NCBI GenBank assembly: GCA_944322675.1
Contig: CALUPO010000001.1
Coordinates: 62,001 to 126,000, forward strand
DNA length: 64,000 bases
From: Candidatus Gastranaerophilales bacterium
GTDB taxonomy: Bacteria > Cyanobacteriota > Vampirovibrionia > Gastranaerophilales > Gastranaerophilaceae
Direction: 5' to 3'
The position numbers and the translations under genes were made by a program. The notes below the pieces were generated by a model that saw only the letters and a program-made list of their open reading frames with translations, ran no database searches and was not told the origin of the DNA. Below, piece by piece: positions 6,434 through 15,593 of the stretch. The first letter of the stretch is position 1; each line of letters starts with the position of its first letter.

Positions 6434-7399
6434 TTAGTGTCGTTTTGCAAGACGTTTACATTCTTTTATTGCTTTTTCGCCAAGTGTTTTAGCAGATACT
6501 GAATTCACTCCGGCTCTAATAACAGATCGTATCCCTGGAATATTTGATGCAATTTGTGTTGCACCTTCTTTAATTACTTCTGATGTTGCTTCTTTTGCAA
6601 CTTGTTCAGCAGTTTCTTTACCAACAATAGAAATAACGTCTGTAACAGGGCCTTCAAAACGATTGTAATCATCTAAGTTTAAACTTTCAAATAAATCATA
6701 TTTTTCTTCACGTGAAAGCCCATATATATCTGCAATTTCCTGAACCATAAGTTTACGTTGATCTGGTGATACTTTAAAAGAATCAACACTAGAACCAATA
6801 AGAGGAATTGCACCTACTGCAGCACCTGTTGCAGCTGTACCTGCAGTATAAGTATCAACAACTATACGTGCTTTTTTTTCACGTGGTGAACTTGGTCTAC
6901 CTTTAAGATCTTTTGAAACTTCATGACATGTTGTTGTTATAGCTGAAATTGGAGCACCAACAACTTTACTTACTCCTTTAACAACACCTTTAAAGCCTTT
7001 ACCCTTCATATTTTTAACAGCTTCCTCAGCTTCTCCTAAGCTTTTTACAGGAATACTAACAGCATCAATAGTTGCATTTAATATTCGTTCACCTTTTCTT
7101 AATTCTTCTGCCGGGCAATATGCTTCTGCATAATTCACAATTGCCTCACCTGCCATACCAAAAGGTGAAATGTTATAAAGAGGGATGTCAGCATCTCTCA
7201 TTTTTTTACAACCGGCAATAAGTGTTACTGCAGCAGTCTCTTTAATCCAATCGCCAAACGGTGCACCAAACGAAATTTTATCCTTTTGAACACTATGTTG
7301 ATTATTCATCTTCATTCCAAAACTTTGGGGATTTGAATGCATGTTTTTTACTTTCATGCCATTTCTATTTATTTTTGTTTTGTACCCATTTGTACCCAT
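6434..7399 (-). CDS. Orphan protein with two N-terminal SFG motifs
   Basis: The 321-residue protein is not recognised. Its N-terminus has two short motifs, PQSFGMKM (SFG at 26-28) and KISFGAPFG (43-45). The body contains Ala/Gly-rich hydrophobic stretches (TGAAVGAIPLIGSSVDSF near 190) and a C-terminal half rich in amphipathic helices. The ATG at 7399 is the middle one of three ATGs generated by a 10-bp tandem repeat and the only one in frame; none has a good ribosome binding site. Internal Met15 and Met20 are alternatives. It is followed at 11 bp by 5913-6422. Confidence 0.6.
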   Translation of the reverse strand: MGTNGYKTKINRNGMKVKNMHSNPQSFGMKMNNQHSVQKDKISFGAPFGDWIKETAAVTLIAGCKKMRDADIPLYNISPFGMAGEAIVNYAEAYCPAEELRKGERILNATIDAVSIPVKSLGEAEEAVKNMKGKGFKGVVKGVSKVVGAPISAITTTCHEVSKDLKGRPSSPREKKARIVVDTYTAGTAATGAAVGAIPLIGSSVDSFKVSPDQRKLMVQEIADIYGLSREEKYDLFESLNLDDYNRFEGPVTDVISIVGKETAEQVAKEATSEVIKEGATQIASNIPGIRSVIRAGVNSVSAKTLGEKAIKECKRLAKRH

Positions 7400-7410
7400 T
7401 TGTACCCCAT
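7381..7410 (-). repeat. Three tandem 10-bp units spanning the start codon of 6434-7399
   Basis: The unit TGTACCCATT occurs twice exactly and a third time with one extra C. On the minus strand each copy gives ATGGGTACAA or ATGGGGTACA, so each carries an ATG in a different frame. Only the middle ATG opens the gene; the other two run into stops within about 14 codons. Confidence 0.7.
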
Positions 7411-7649
7411 AACTTAAATTGTTTACTTTTGATTTTATTTATCCTCTCTTTTTTTAATAATCTTTAGTTTAATTTTTAATTATATAAAAAACGTAAAAAA
7501 ATAATTTGCTAATTAAATATAAAATGTTTACAAAAGTTAATGAAATTTAAATTAAAAAAAATTAAAAAATGGTTAATTTTAAAGAAAAAAATAAAAAAAG
7601 TTTTAAAATAAAAATATGAATATATATGTGATAAAGGAGGCATACTTAT

Positions 7650-10277
7650 ATGATGGATTTGAATCAATTAACGCAACGAGCACAAAACATATTATTTCAA
7701 GCACAACAGCTTATGCTTGAAAATAATAATTCACAAATTGATGATGAACATATTTTAATGAGTATCTTAAATGATGAAGATGATATATCAAAAGAGTATG
7801 TAAAAGATTTAAAACTTAACCAGCAATTTAAGACAAAACTTCAAAATCTTATTGATAAAAAGCCAAAACTTTCTCAAGTTATGAATTCTCAACAGCTTTA
7901 TTTATCAAGCAATACAATAAATTTGCTTGAAAATGCAAAAAATGAAGCACAAAAATTGCATGATTCATTTATTAGTGTTGAACATTTATTACTTGCTTTA
8001 ACTCAAACGACTAATGAACAGTTGCTAAGTTTGATAAATAATTATGGTATAACAAAAGATAAAATACTTTCGGTAATGAAAAAAGTTAGGGGAAATAATA
8101 CTGTGGATTCACAAAATGCAGAAGAAAAATATAAAGCTTTAGAAAAATATTCAACAGATTTAACTGAAATGGCAAGGAAAGGTAAACTTGATCCTGTTAT
8201 TGGTCGTGATGAAGAAGTTCGTCGTATAATTCAGGTGTTAAATAGAAAAACAAAAAATAATCCTGTTTTAATAGGTGAACCTGGCGTTGGTAAAACAGCC
8301 ATAGTTGAAGGGCTTGCTCAAAGAATAGTACGCGGTGATGTGCCTGAGAGTATTAAGCATACAAAACTTATATCACTTGATTTAGGTGCACTTGTTGCAG
8401 GTGCAAAATTTAGAGGTGAATTTGAAGAACGTTTAAAAAGTGTTTTAAAAGAAGTGGAAAAGTCAAATGGTGAAATAATAATGTTTATTGATGAATTGCA
8501 TCTTGTTGTAGGGGCCGGAAATCAGGAAGGTTCAATGGATGCAGGTAATTTACTTAAACCGCTTCTTGCACGTGGTGCATTAAGATGTATTGGTGCTACA
8601 ACTATTAATGAATATCGTAAATATATTGAAAAAGATCCTGCATTAGAACGACGTTTTCAACCAGTGATGGTACTTGAGCCAACTGTTGAGGACACTATTT
8701 CAATATTACGCGGTTTAAAACAACGTTACGAAGTTCATCACGGAATAAGAATTAAGGACTCAGCTTTAATAGCAGCAGCAAAACTTTCTAATCGCTACAT
8801 TCAGGATAGATTTTTACCCGATAAAGCAATTGATTTGATTGATGAAGCTGCTTCATCATTGCGTATTGAAATAGATTCAATGCCAAGTGAATTGGATAAT
8901 TTAATAAGGCAAAAAATGCAGCTTGAAATTGAACGCGAAGCTTTGAAGAAAGAAGATCAGGATGATGAAAATGTAAAAAAAATTCAAAATTTAGATAATC
9001 TAATAAAAGATTTAAGTCAAAAAATAGATGTTTTAAAAACTCAATGGGAAAGTGAAAAAGAAGCTTTAATGAGTGATAATCAAATTCGTGAGGAAATTGA
9101 AAAAACAAAAATTGAAATAGAAAAAGCAGAACGTGAAACTGATCTTCAAAAGGCTGCCGAGTTAAAATTTGGTAAACTTATTGAACTTGAAAAACGTCTT
9201 AAAAATATTGATGAAAAAAATAGCAACAAGAAAAATGAAAATACATTACTTAAAGAAGAAATAGATGAAGATGATATAGCAAATGTGGTAAGCAAATGGA
9301 CAAATATCCCTGTGAATAAGCTTATGGAAGCTGAAATGGAAAAACTTTTAAAAATGGAGGATATAATTCATAATGAAGTCATTGGTCAAGATGAAGCTGT
9401 TGAGTCTGTGTCAAATGCTATTCGTCTTGCACGTTCAGGTTTGAAAGATCCAAAACGTCCTATTGGAACATTTATATTTTTAGGTCCTACAGGTGTTGGT
9501 AAAACTCAACTTGCAAAAGCACTTGCCAAGTTTATGTTTAATGACGAAGATGCCTTGATACGTATTGATATGTCAGAGTATATGGAAAAACATCAAGTTG
9601 CAAGATTAATTGGTGCTCCTCCGGGATACGTTGGATATGACGAAGGAGGACAATTAACTGAAGCTGTTCGTCGTAAACCATATTCTGTTATATTGTTTGA
9701 TGAAATTGAAAAAGCACATAGCGATGTTTTTAATATTATGCTTCAAATGATAGATGATGGACGATTAACTGATTCAAAAGGTAGAACTTGTGATTTTAAA
9801 AATACACTTATAATTATGACAAGTAACTTAGGAAGTGAAATAATTTTAAATGATACTTTAAATTCTTTTGTTTCAAATGAAGAATTTGATAAAACTAAGG
9901 AAAAAATTCTTGATTTGTTAAAACATTCTTTTAAACCTGAATTTTTAAATCGTATTGATGATATTGTTTATTTTAAAGCGTTGTCTCTTGCACAATTAAC
10001 AGGCATTGTTGATATAAAAATGCAGAATTTGAAAAATCTTTTAAAAGAAAAAAATATTAATCTTGAGTTAACTCAAGATGGACGTGAATATATAGCAACT
10101 CAAGGGTTTAATCCTGTTTATGGTGCTCGTCCTTTAATTCGGGTTATTCGTAATCTTGTTGAAAATCCTATGTCAAAAAAGATACTTGGCGGAGAAATAA
10201 AAGATGGCGATACAGTTGTTATTGATTCAAATCATGATACAGTTGAATTTAAAGTTAAACATAGCAGTGATGATTAA
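7650..10277 (+). CDS. clpB: Chaperone ClpB (Hsp104-type disaggregase)
   Basis: The 875-residue protein has the full ClpB layout: N-terminal Clp_N repeats (about 5-145), first AAA+ module with GEPGVGKT at 209-216, a long coiled-coil middle domain (about 400-530) that separates ClpB from ClpA/ClpC, second AAA+ module with GPTGVGKT near 613 and the pore motif GYVGYDEGG, and the C-terminal D2-small domain. With DnaK it dissolves protein aggregates using ATP. A strong TAAAGGAGG precedes the start. It is transcribed alone and ends at a terminator shared with pckA. I see no CIRCE-like element upstream. Confidence 0.97.
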   Translation: MMDLNQLTQRAQNILFQAQQLMLENNNSQIDDEHILMSILNDEDDISKEYVKDLKLNQQFKTKLQNLIDKKPKLSQVMNSQQLYLSSNTINLLENAKNEAQKLHDSFISVEHLLLALTQTTNEQLLSLINNYGITKDKILSVMKKVRGNNTVDSQNAEEKYKALEKYSTDLTEMARKGKLDPVIGRDEEVRRIIQVLNRKTKNNPVLIGEPGVGKTAIVEGLAQRIVRGDVPESIKHTKLISLDLGALVAGAKFRGEFEERLKSVLKEVEKSNGEIIMFIDELHLVVGAGNQEGSMDAGNLLKPLLARGALRCIGATTINEYRKYIEKDPALERRFQPVMVLEPTVEDTISILRGLKQRYEVHHGIRIKDSALIAAAKLSNRYIQDRFLPDKAIDLIDEAASSLRIEIDSMPSELDNLIRQKMQLEIEREALKKEDQDDENVKKIQNLDNLIKDLSQKIDVLKTQWESEKEALMSDNQIREEIEKTKIEIEKAERETDLQKAAELKFGKLIELEKRLKNIDEKNSNKKNENTLLKEEIDEDDIANVVSKWTNIPVNKLMEAEMEKLLKMEDIIHNEVIGQDEAVESVSNAIRLARSGLKDPKRPIGTFIFLGPTGVGKTQLAKALAKFMFNDEDALIRIDMSEYMEKHQVARLIGAPPGYVGYDEGGQLTEAVRRKPYSVILFDEIEKAHSDVFNIMLQMIDDGRLTDSKGRTCDFKNTLIIMTSNLGSEIILNDTLNSFVSNEEFDKTKEKILDLLKHSFKPEFLNRIDDIVYFKALSLAQLTGIVDIKMQNLKNLLKEKNINLELTQDGREYIATQGFNPVYGARPLIRVIRNLVENPMSKKILGGEIKDGDTVVIDSNHDTVEFKVKHSSDD

Positions 10278-10310
10278 CTAAGTTTCTTTAATAAAAACAT
10301 AAATAAAATA

Positions 10311-10347
10311 AAAGGATTAACAATTTAACTTTGTTAATCCTTTTTTT
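10311..10347. terminator. Bidirectional intrinsic terminator between clpB and pckA
   Basis: Perfect 13-bp arms AAAGGATTAACAA and TTGTTAATCCTTT around a 7-base loop, with T-runs on both strands. It serves the convergent clpB (plus) and pckA (minus) transcripts. Confidence 0.9.
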
Positions 10348-10372
10348 AATATTTTACTTTTTGATATTTTTA

Positions 10373-12016
10373 TTATTTAATTTCTTCAATAACGCGATTT
10401 AAAGCATTTAAAGCATCTTCAGGCAACTTATCGAGTCCTGCTTTTTCTGTTTCACGTGAGGCAATAAAATTAATTCTATCCTGCATCCGTTTAATAAACT
10501 GTTCTTTATATTCTTTGTTATTAAATGATGTATCAAATCCTTCAATATTCATAATTTGAATATCTGAAAAATTTTCCCATTTTTCAAATTTAGCATTGCC
10601 TTCAACAATGGCTTCAAGTATACCAAGAGTATGTTTGGGTTCAACTTTCTTACCCATAAACTCACCTGTATTTAGGATATAACAATCAACACCATCTTCA
10701 ATTAACTGTTTAAAACGAATATAATCCATTTCTAAAGGATAAACGCGGAAAGGATTAGCGTAAGGTTCAACAACAAGAGCATTTGGGTCGACTCCTTTTG
10801 CAAGACGTTCTGCAGTTGTGCGTTTTGTTGCTAGAGTTGCACCCATAGCAGAGCCTAAAGATGCACCTGACAGTTTTAAAACAGGAGGAATAGTTGGATC
10901 TTTCATTAACCAGAAAATGGCATCAATAGGTTCATTAATTCTATCAACACGATTAGCAGACCACAATTTTGACTTAACGGCACGCCCATTGCCATTTCTT
11001 ATATCTTCAGTTATAGATAACAACTTGCCATCTTTTGTTGCAATCACTCCATTATTTTGCTGGGTTAATATATATTTGTTATCTTCACAGCCAATTGGAT
11101 AATCCTGTGTTTTATCAAAATACGCAGGTTCTAAAGCTATTGTGTATTTGTCATGAACATTAATAATAAACGCATCATCATGAAGAACTGTTATATCATA
11201 TTTATTGTTATGTTTTGCATGAGTGATGGTTGATTTACCTGATCCTGAAAGCCCAAATACTGCCGCCTGGAATGATTTTTGAGGAAGATTATAACGTTTC
11301 ATACCACCATGGCATGAGGCATATCCATTACGGGCAGCACAGCCCCATGCAAGTGTCAATGTTCCTTTTTTATGTTCTCCAAAATATCTCATACCTAATA
11401 TTGCAGCACAATTATGTTTTGGATCAAAGAATGTCAAGCCGTATGGGAAATCAGGATGAGTCCAATCAGGATCAGAAAATATAAATATATCACCTTCGGG
11501 TAATTCACGTGATTTTTCATACATTTTTGCATATTCTTCATTGATATACTGAAAGTTTAACATCCAAGAATACATAATGTTTTCAAAACCACTAGGAATA
11601 AGCAAATGAGCTTTCACCATAAAATCTTCATCAAGTCCAACATATGCTTCTGTGCGATACATAAGTTTATCACGTGTTTGATAAACAGCTTCACGAATAA
11701 TCGGCAGCAATGTAGGTAAGTCACAATTTGGTTCTCCAACTATTTTTCTTGCAGCAGCACAGCGTCCAACAACAGTACCATCGTTAAATAATAGTTGATT
11801 AGCATTTTGAGGTAAACCGATTTTTTCAGGTTCAAATACTGGCATACCAGTTAATTCAACTGTACCGGGACTATTTTTTGCTAGTTTATATGCTTCTGCT
11901 ACAGTTTTGATTTCTTCAACATTATTACCATAAAATGGTGCAGTTATTGTTGCTTTTGCACTTGAGTATAACTTTTTAATGTCTTCGCTTGTGGTAAAAA
12001 ATTCTTTTGTGGCCAT
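10373..12016 (-). CDS. pckA: Phosphoenolpyruvate carboxykinase (ATP)
   Basis: The 547-residue enzyme interconverts oxaloacetate + ATP and PEP + CO2 + ADP. The kinase-1a motif GLSGSGKST is at 255-263 and the metal-binding HDDAF at 279-283; an Arg-rich substrate region (RTEAYVGLDE) lies near 121-130. The ATP-dependent family is clear from these motifs and the length. In an anaerobe it could run either toward gluconeogenesis or toward fermentative CO2 fixation. It is a single-gene unit, with a CTAGGAGAAAA-like ribosome binding site before the ATG at 12016 and the shared terminator downstream. Confidence 0.95.
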   Translation of the reverse strand: MATKEFFTTSEDIKKLYSSAKATITAPFYGNNVEEIKTVAEAYKLAKNSPGTVELTGMPVFEPEKIGLPQNANQLLFNDGTVVGRCAAARKIVGEPNCDLPTLLPIIREAVYQTRDKLMYRTEAYVGLDEDFMVKAHLLIPSGFENIMYSWMLNFQYINEEYAKMYEKSRELPEGDIFIFSDPDWTHPDFPYGLTFFDPKHNCAAILGMRYFGEHKKGTLTLAWGCAARNGYASCHGGMKRYNLPQKSFQAAVFGLSGSGKSTITHAKHNNKYDITVLHDDAFIINVHDKYTIALEPAYFDKTQDYPIGCEDNKYILTQQNNGVIATKDGKLLSITEDIRNGNGRAVKSKLWSANRVDRINEPIDAIFWLMKDPTIPPVLKLSGASLGSAMGATLATKRTTAERLAKGVDPNALVVEPYANPFRVYPLEMDYIRFKQLIEDGVDCYILNTGEFMGKKVEPKHTLGILEAIVEGNAKFEKWENFSDIQIMNIEGFDTSFNNKEYKEQFIKRMQDRINFIASRETEKAGLDKLPEDALNALNRVIEEIK

Positions 12017-12114
12017 GTTTTTCTCCTAAGTTTATGTAATTAATAAAGTGTTAAATTGACAATACTTTTCTTATATTACAATAACTTCAAAAAAAAAACC
12101 AGCTTTTTTATTTC

Positions 12115-13566
12115 TTAATTATTTTTTACATGGTTTAAATGTGCATTTTTAATGTAAAAATCACGTGCTTGACGATTGAATTCTTTTTGTGCTTTATATT
12201 TTTTTCTAAAATCATCAATTTTTTTGAATACAAAGTTTAAAGCATAGCCGGATAAAGTTCCTATGGCAAGTGATTTTAACGCATTATCCATTTTGGCTGC
12301 TGAAATAAAACTAACTCCAAGACCTGCAAATAAAGGTAATCCTACGGTTAGCGTTTTTGAAGTTGCTTCTTCTTTATCTTTGGATTTACACAAACTATAA
12401 CCGAAACCTGCTGCTGGAACAAGGAAAAATAAAGTATCACTTGTTGCTGAGCCAACTGATAATTCAATAAATTTTTCGTATAAAAGCTGACTTTCAGTAT
12501 TTACTGTTTTTGATAAGTTACTATTTGCACTTAATACTTTTTTAGCAAGTTTTTTATATTCTTTTGAATCTTTTCCCATAATTTTTGCAAGTTCGTCAAG
12601 TTGATTTCTTAGTCCTTTATCTATTGCCGAATATTTATTTAAAACATCTTGACTTAATTTTGTTTTGGTTTCTAATATTTGCGGTAAGTTAAAGCTTATA
12701 TATTTTTTATTTTTACCAAAAAGCATTTTATGTTTATCTATATATCCTTTAATTCCGTCTTTTTTATTAAAGTTAAAAATATAATCTCTCACTATTTTTT
12801 TAGCACTATCCAGTTTATCTTTAGCATTCATAAATCTTTTATTTCGATTTATCTGTGAAAATCCTTCTTCAAATGCTAAATTTACATCTTTTAATGATTT
12901 TAAAAGAGAATCTTTTGTTGCTTTATCAATTTTGTTAGATTTTAAAAGATTTTCTATTGTTTTTTCAATTTCAAGGTATGCCTGTGAAAATTTATTGCCG
13001 GATTTTGAATACATTGAGTCAATAGTACCTATAGATAATTTTTGATAAAATCTTTTTAACCAGCCTGTAAATTTTGATAAATGTAATTTATCGCTTGTTT
13101 CTTCAATTGCAATATCACGAATTGCAACAGGATTATTCATCCATGGATTTATAAAATCATTAATTTTTGTGAGAATATTTGTTGTTTTTTCTGTGACATT
13201 ATTTTTAAATTTTGTCCAGAAACTTAAAATCTTTTTGTTTGAATAGTCAAGATTAATTTTCTTTGATTCTTTATTTAAAATATCAACTTTAGCTTTGAAG
13301 TTTCCTTTTCCAAGCAAGAAAAATAAAAGTCCTGCTCCTAATAAAAGAGTTGAACCAAGTCCTAAACCTATGCCTATTTTTTTACGAAGACTAAATTTTT
13401 CGCTTATTGTGCCTATTTGTATTTCATCATAATTTTCAGGCAAATTATAAGCACAGCTAGAATTTGTTGTCAATTTATCATCATTTTTGTTTTTATTCCG
13501 ATTAAATATTGACGTTTGCTCATTAAACTGAGGATTGTAATTTATCTGTCCTTGATAATTTAACAT
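12115..13566 (-). CDS. Orphan membrane-anchored helical protein
   Basis: The 483-residue protein has a polar Asn-rich N-terminus (NYQGQINYNPQFNEQTSIFN), a clear transmembrane segment at about 66-86 (GIGLGLGSTLLLGAGLLFFL), a long Lys-rich helical middle (about 95-370), then two further hydrophobic segments near 375-395 and 405-450. No known domain is recognised and there is no cleavable signal peptide. The N-terminal NPQFNE resembles the position, though not the exact form, of the F-G motif of other orphan proteins here. It is transcribed alone or with the XRE gene 81 bp upstream. Confidence 0.65.
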   Translation of the reverse strand: MLNYQGQINYNPQFNEQTSIFNRNKNKNDDKLTTNSSCAYNLPENYDEIQIGTISEKFSLRKKIGIGLGLGSTLLLGAGLLFFLLGKGNFKAKVDILNKESKKINLDYSNKKILSFWTKFKNNVTEKTTNILTKINDFINPWMNNPVAIRDIAIEETSDKLHLSKFTGWLKRFYQKLSIGTIDSMYSKSGNKFSQAYLEIEKTIENLLKSNKIDKATKDSLLKSLKDVNLAFEEGFSQINRNKRFMNAKDKLDSAKKIVRDYIFNFNKKDGIKGYIDKHKMLFGKNKKYISFNLPQILETKTKLSQDVLNKYSAIDKGLRNQLDELAKIMGKDSKEYKKLAKKVLSANSNLSKTVNTESQLLYEKFIELSVGSATSDTLFFLVPAAGFGYSLCKSKDKEEATSKTLTVGLPLFAGLGVSFISAAKMDNALKSLAIGTLSGYALNFVFKKIDDFRKKYKAQKEFNRQARDFYIKNAHLNHVKNN

Positions 13567-13647
13567 TTTTCACACATTTTTATACTCAATTATATAAAAA
13601 ATTAAAAATGTAAAAAATTGCTAAAATATTAAGTTTTTTTAATAATG

Positions 13648-13866
13648 TTACAAAATTTTATAAATTTCGTTTAAGTCAATTTTTAAAACACGGCATATTT
13701 TGACTATTACTGTTATGGAAGGATTAACTTTTGCACATTCAATTGAACTTAAGTATTTTTGTGAAATACCTGAAAGTTCAGCTAATTTGTCTTGATTAAA
13801 ATTATTTTTTATTCGCTGTAATTTTATATTTAAACCAATTGTTGATAAGATATTATCTTTAATCAT
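13648..13866 (-). CDS. Small XRE-family HTH transcriptional regulator
   Basis: The 72-residue protein is a single Cro/C1-type helix-turn-helix domain: IGLNIKLQRIKNNFNQDKLA, then ELSGISQKYLSSIECAKVNPS, then a fourth helix ending ICRVLKIDLNEIYKIL. It has no sensor domain. The immediately upstream DNA (13900-13938) contains several short palindromes overlapping the expected promoter, suggesting autoregulation. Such single-domain regulators are common beside restriction or toxin genes, but no such partner is present here. Confidence 0.85.
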   Translation of the reverse strand: MIKDNILSTIGLNIKLQRIKNNFNQDKLAELSGISQKYLSSIECAKVNPSITVIVKICRVLKIDLNEIYKIL

Positions 13867-13899
13867 AAATAATATAATATTATACTTGACGTTATTAAT

Positions 13900-13938
13900 G
13901 TATACATGATAGTATATACTTTAAGTATTATCATACTT
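13900..13938 (-). promoter_or_regulatory. Putative operator cluster of the XRE gene
   Basis: Three palindromes in 39 bp: GTATAC (13900-13905), AGTATATACT (13911-13920) and AAGTAT-TATC-ATACTT (13923-13938). A TATAAT (minus strand, 13884-13879) lies between them and the gene, so a bound repressor would overlap the -35 region. Confidence 0.45.
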
Positions 13939-13955
13939 AAAATTTGTAAATCAAA

Positions 13956-13986
13956 GCCCGAAATTTTAATAATTAAAAAATCGGGC
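13956..13986 (-). terminator. Probable terminator of the response regulator gene
   Basis: GCCCGA at 13956-13961 pairs with TCGGGC at 13981-13986; the A/T-rich interval adds further pairing. It lies 30 bp after the stop of the 14017-14709 gene, followed by a weak T-rich tail. Confidence 0.5.
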
Positions 13987-14016
13987 ATTTCATTATATTG
14001 AAAAGTTTCATTTATT

Positions 14017-14709
14017 TTATACAATATTTTCGCGTATTGCTTTAACTGCAGCCTGCACTCTATCTTCAACACACAATTTTTGAAGAATTGAGCAAACATG
14101 TGCTTTTGCTGTATGAACGGATACAATAAGCTCATTTGCTATTTCTGTATTACTTTTTCCATCAACTAAGTGTTTTAAAACTTCAAGTTCACGTTCTGTT
14201 AATTGAGCTTTAATGTTATCATAATTTGGCTTTGAAGCTAAGTTTGTATTTTCTGGTTTAGGAAATGCTTTTAAAGCTGCACTTCTAACTTTCGGAGATA
14301 AAAAACAAGCACCTTTATAGACATTTTTTATTGTGTCAGCAAGTAAATCAGGTGTTATATCTTTCAAGCAATATCCTGAAGCACCGCAGCCTAATGCAGC
14401 TGTAATTTCTTCATCACGCTCATGTGAAGTTAGCATAATAATTTCGCATTTTGGCATCATTTCTTTTATCTTAGAAGTTGCTTCTAAACCATTCATTCCG
14501 GGTAAACCCAAATCCATAAGAACAACATCCGGGTTAAGTTCTTTAACTTTTTGAATGGCTTCTTCGCCGCTTTGGGCTTCACCAATAACAGATAAACCTT
14601 CGAATTCATTTAAAACTGAACGTAAACCGACACGTGTTAGTTTATAATCTTCAACTATTATCAGTGAAATGTCTTTTTCTTTTTGATTAATTGTGCATGT
14701 TTTGTCCAT
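14017..14709 (-). CDS. NarL/FixJ-type response regulator, paralogue 1
   Basis: The 230-residue protein has a receiver domain (about 14-130) with the phosphoacceptor Asp66 in DVVLMDLGLPGMNG, the conserved Thr/Ser of LTSHERDE and the Lys of CLKDIT, then a LuxR-type HTH (about 170-230; LTERELEVLKHLVDGKSNTE). No histidine kinase is adjacent, so it is an orphan. It is a close paralogue of 39328-40026: the recognition-helix region (SNTEIANELIVSVHTAKAHV) is identical, so both probably bind the same DNA sites. A hairpin lies about 75 bp upstream of the start. Confidence 0.92.
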   Translation of the reverse strand: MDKTCTINQKEKDISLIIVEDYKLTRVGLRSVLNEFEGLSVIGEAQSGEEAIQKVKELNPDVVLMDLGLPGMNGLEATSKIKEMMPKCEIIMLTSHERDEEITAALGCGASGYCLKDITPDLLADTIKNVYKGACFLSPKVRSAALKAFPKPENTNLASKPNYDNIKAQLTERELEVLKHLVDGKSNTEIANELIVSVHTAKAHVCSILQKLCVEDRVQAAVKAIRENIV

Positions 14710-14783
14710 TTTTCTTCCTATTCTGACGTACTGTCGTTTGAACTTGTTTTTATTTTAAGTTTTTAATTTTTATAAAGATATTC

Positions 14784-14817
14784 GCCATGTGGGTATTAAG
14801 TTGAGTACCACATGGGC
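14784..14817. repeat. Inverted repeat upstream of the response regulator
   Basis: GCCATGTGGGTA and TACCACATGGGC face each other across 10 bases with small offsets. It could be a binding site in the regulator's own promoter region or an RNA hairpin in its leader. The 343-bp gap between 14709 and 15053 otherwise holds only A/T-rich promoter-like DNA. Confidence 0.4.
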
Positions 14818-14924
14818 AATAAAAAATACATTTTTTTATAAATTATTTAGAATAAATAAAATAAAAAACGATTTAACGTTTATTTTCGCCAGAATAATAT
14901 ATATAAAGTTTTGTAAATTATAAT

Positions 14925-14952
14925 TTGCAAAAAATAATATTTATAGTATATT
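14925..14952 (+). promoter_or_regulatory. Possible promoter of the rpmG-secE-nusG block
   Basis: TTGCAA (14925-14930), 16 bases, then TATATT (14947-14952), about 100 bp before rpmG. A second TATAAT at 15011-15016 lacks a good -35. Confidence 0.35.
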
Positions 14953-15052
14953 ATAAGATATAGTGAAATAAACTCTTCCAAAAAATAGAATATAAGGAAA
15001 ATGTGTATTCTATAATTTGGGGTGTAAAAAATAAAAATAGAGAAGGTAAGAA

Positions 15053-15220
15053 ATGGGAATCAAAGGTAAAAATGACAGGATGGTTGTACTTGCATGTGAA
15101 GATTGCAAGGAACGTAATTATACAACAACTAAGAATAAAAAGACAAATAAAGAACGCTTGGAGTTAAAGAAATATTGCCCGCGTTGTAAGGCTCATACAA
15201 GTCACAAAGAAACGAAGTAA
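15053..15220 (+). CDS. rpmG: 50S ribosomal protein L33
   Basis: The 55-residue protein translates as [20 protein letters not shown]..., with the two zinc-binding CxxC pairs (CEDC and CPRC) of the zinc-containing L33 type and a basic C-terminus ([10 protein letters not shown]). GAGAAGG lies 6-8 bases before the ATG. It heads the block rpmG-tRNA(Trp)-secE-nusG-rplK-rplA, an arrangement found in many bacteria, which supports the call. Confidence 0.95.
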   Translation: MGIKGKNDRMVVLACEDCKERNYTTTKNKKTNKERLELKKYCPRCKAHTSHKETK

Positions 15221-15241
15221 ATATTAAATAAAAGAAGATAT

Positions 15242-15314
15242 GCGCCTTTAGTTCAGTTGGTAGAACGTCGGTCTCCAAAACCGGATGTCAAGGGTTCAAG
15301 TCCTTTAGGGCGCG
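15242..15314 (+). tRNA. tRNA-Trp (anticodon CCA)
   Basis: A 73-nt cloverleaf: acceptor arms GCGCCTT (15242-15248) and AGGGCGC (15307-15313) with G as discriminator, D arm around GTTCAGTTGGTAGAAC, anticodon loop CTCCAAA giving CCA, and T arm with TTCAAGT. CCA is not encoded. It lies between rpmG and secE, a common place for tRNA-Trp. The T-run after it belongs to the secE leader. Confidence 0.97.
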
Positions 15315-15347
15315 TTTTTTCAAATAGTTAAGGATAAGTAACAAATA

Positions 15348-15575
15348 ATGGGAAATATTGCTAAATTTGAGAAAAAAAATGATAGTTTTGTTTCAAAAAC
15401 AAAAAATTATTTTAAAGGTGTCAAGAATGAATGGGGAAAAATAACATGGCCTGAAAAAAAACAGGTTTTTGTTGAAACATTGTATGTAATTGCGATAGTA
15501 TTTGTGTTTACGTTATTTATTCTTATCTTGGATTTAGTTTATAAAGGTGCTTTTAGTTTTTTAAAAATTAATTAA
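15348..15575 (+). CDS. secE: Preprotein translocase subunit SecE
   Basis: The 75-residue single-span SecE has the conserved amphipathic helix KGVKNEWGKITWPEKKQ (about 24-40) before one transmembrane segment (VIAIVFVFTLFILILDLVY, about 48-66). SecE stabilises SecY in the translocon. AAGGATAAG lies upstream of the ATG. It is followed after 18 bp by nusG, the almost universal secE-nusG pair. Confidence 0.96.
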   Translation: MGNIAKFEKKNDSFVSKTKNYFKGVKNEWGKITWPEKKQVFVETLYVIAIVFVFTLFILILDLVYKGAFSFLKIN

Positions 15576-15593
15576 GGAAAACGGGTTTTAAGT

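Noticed and set aside
5913-7399. Phage or integrative element around 5.4-7.4 kb
   Set aside because: No integrase, att site or phage structural gene is visible; the disrupted genes alone do not support it.
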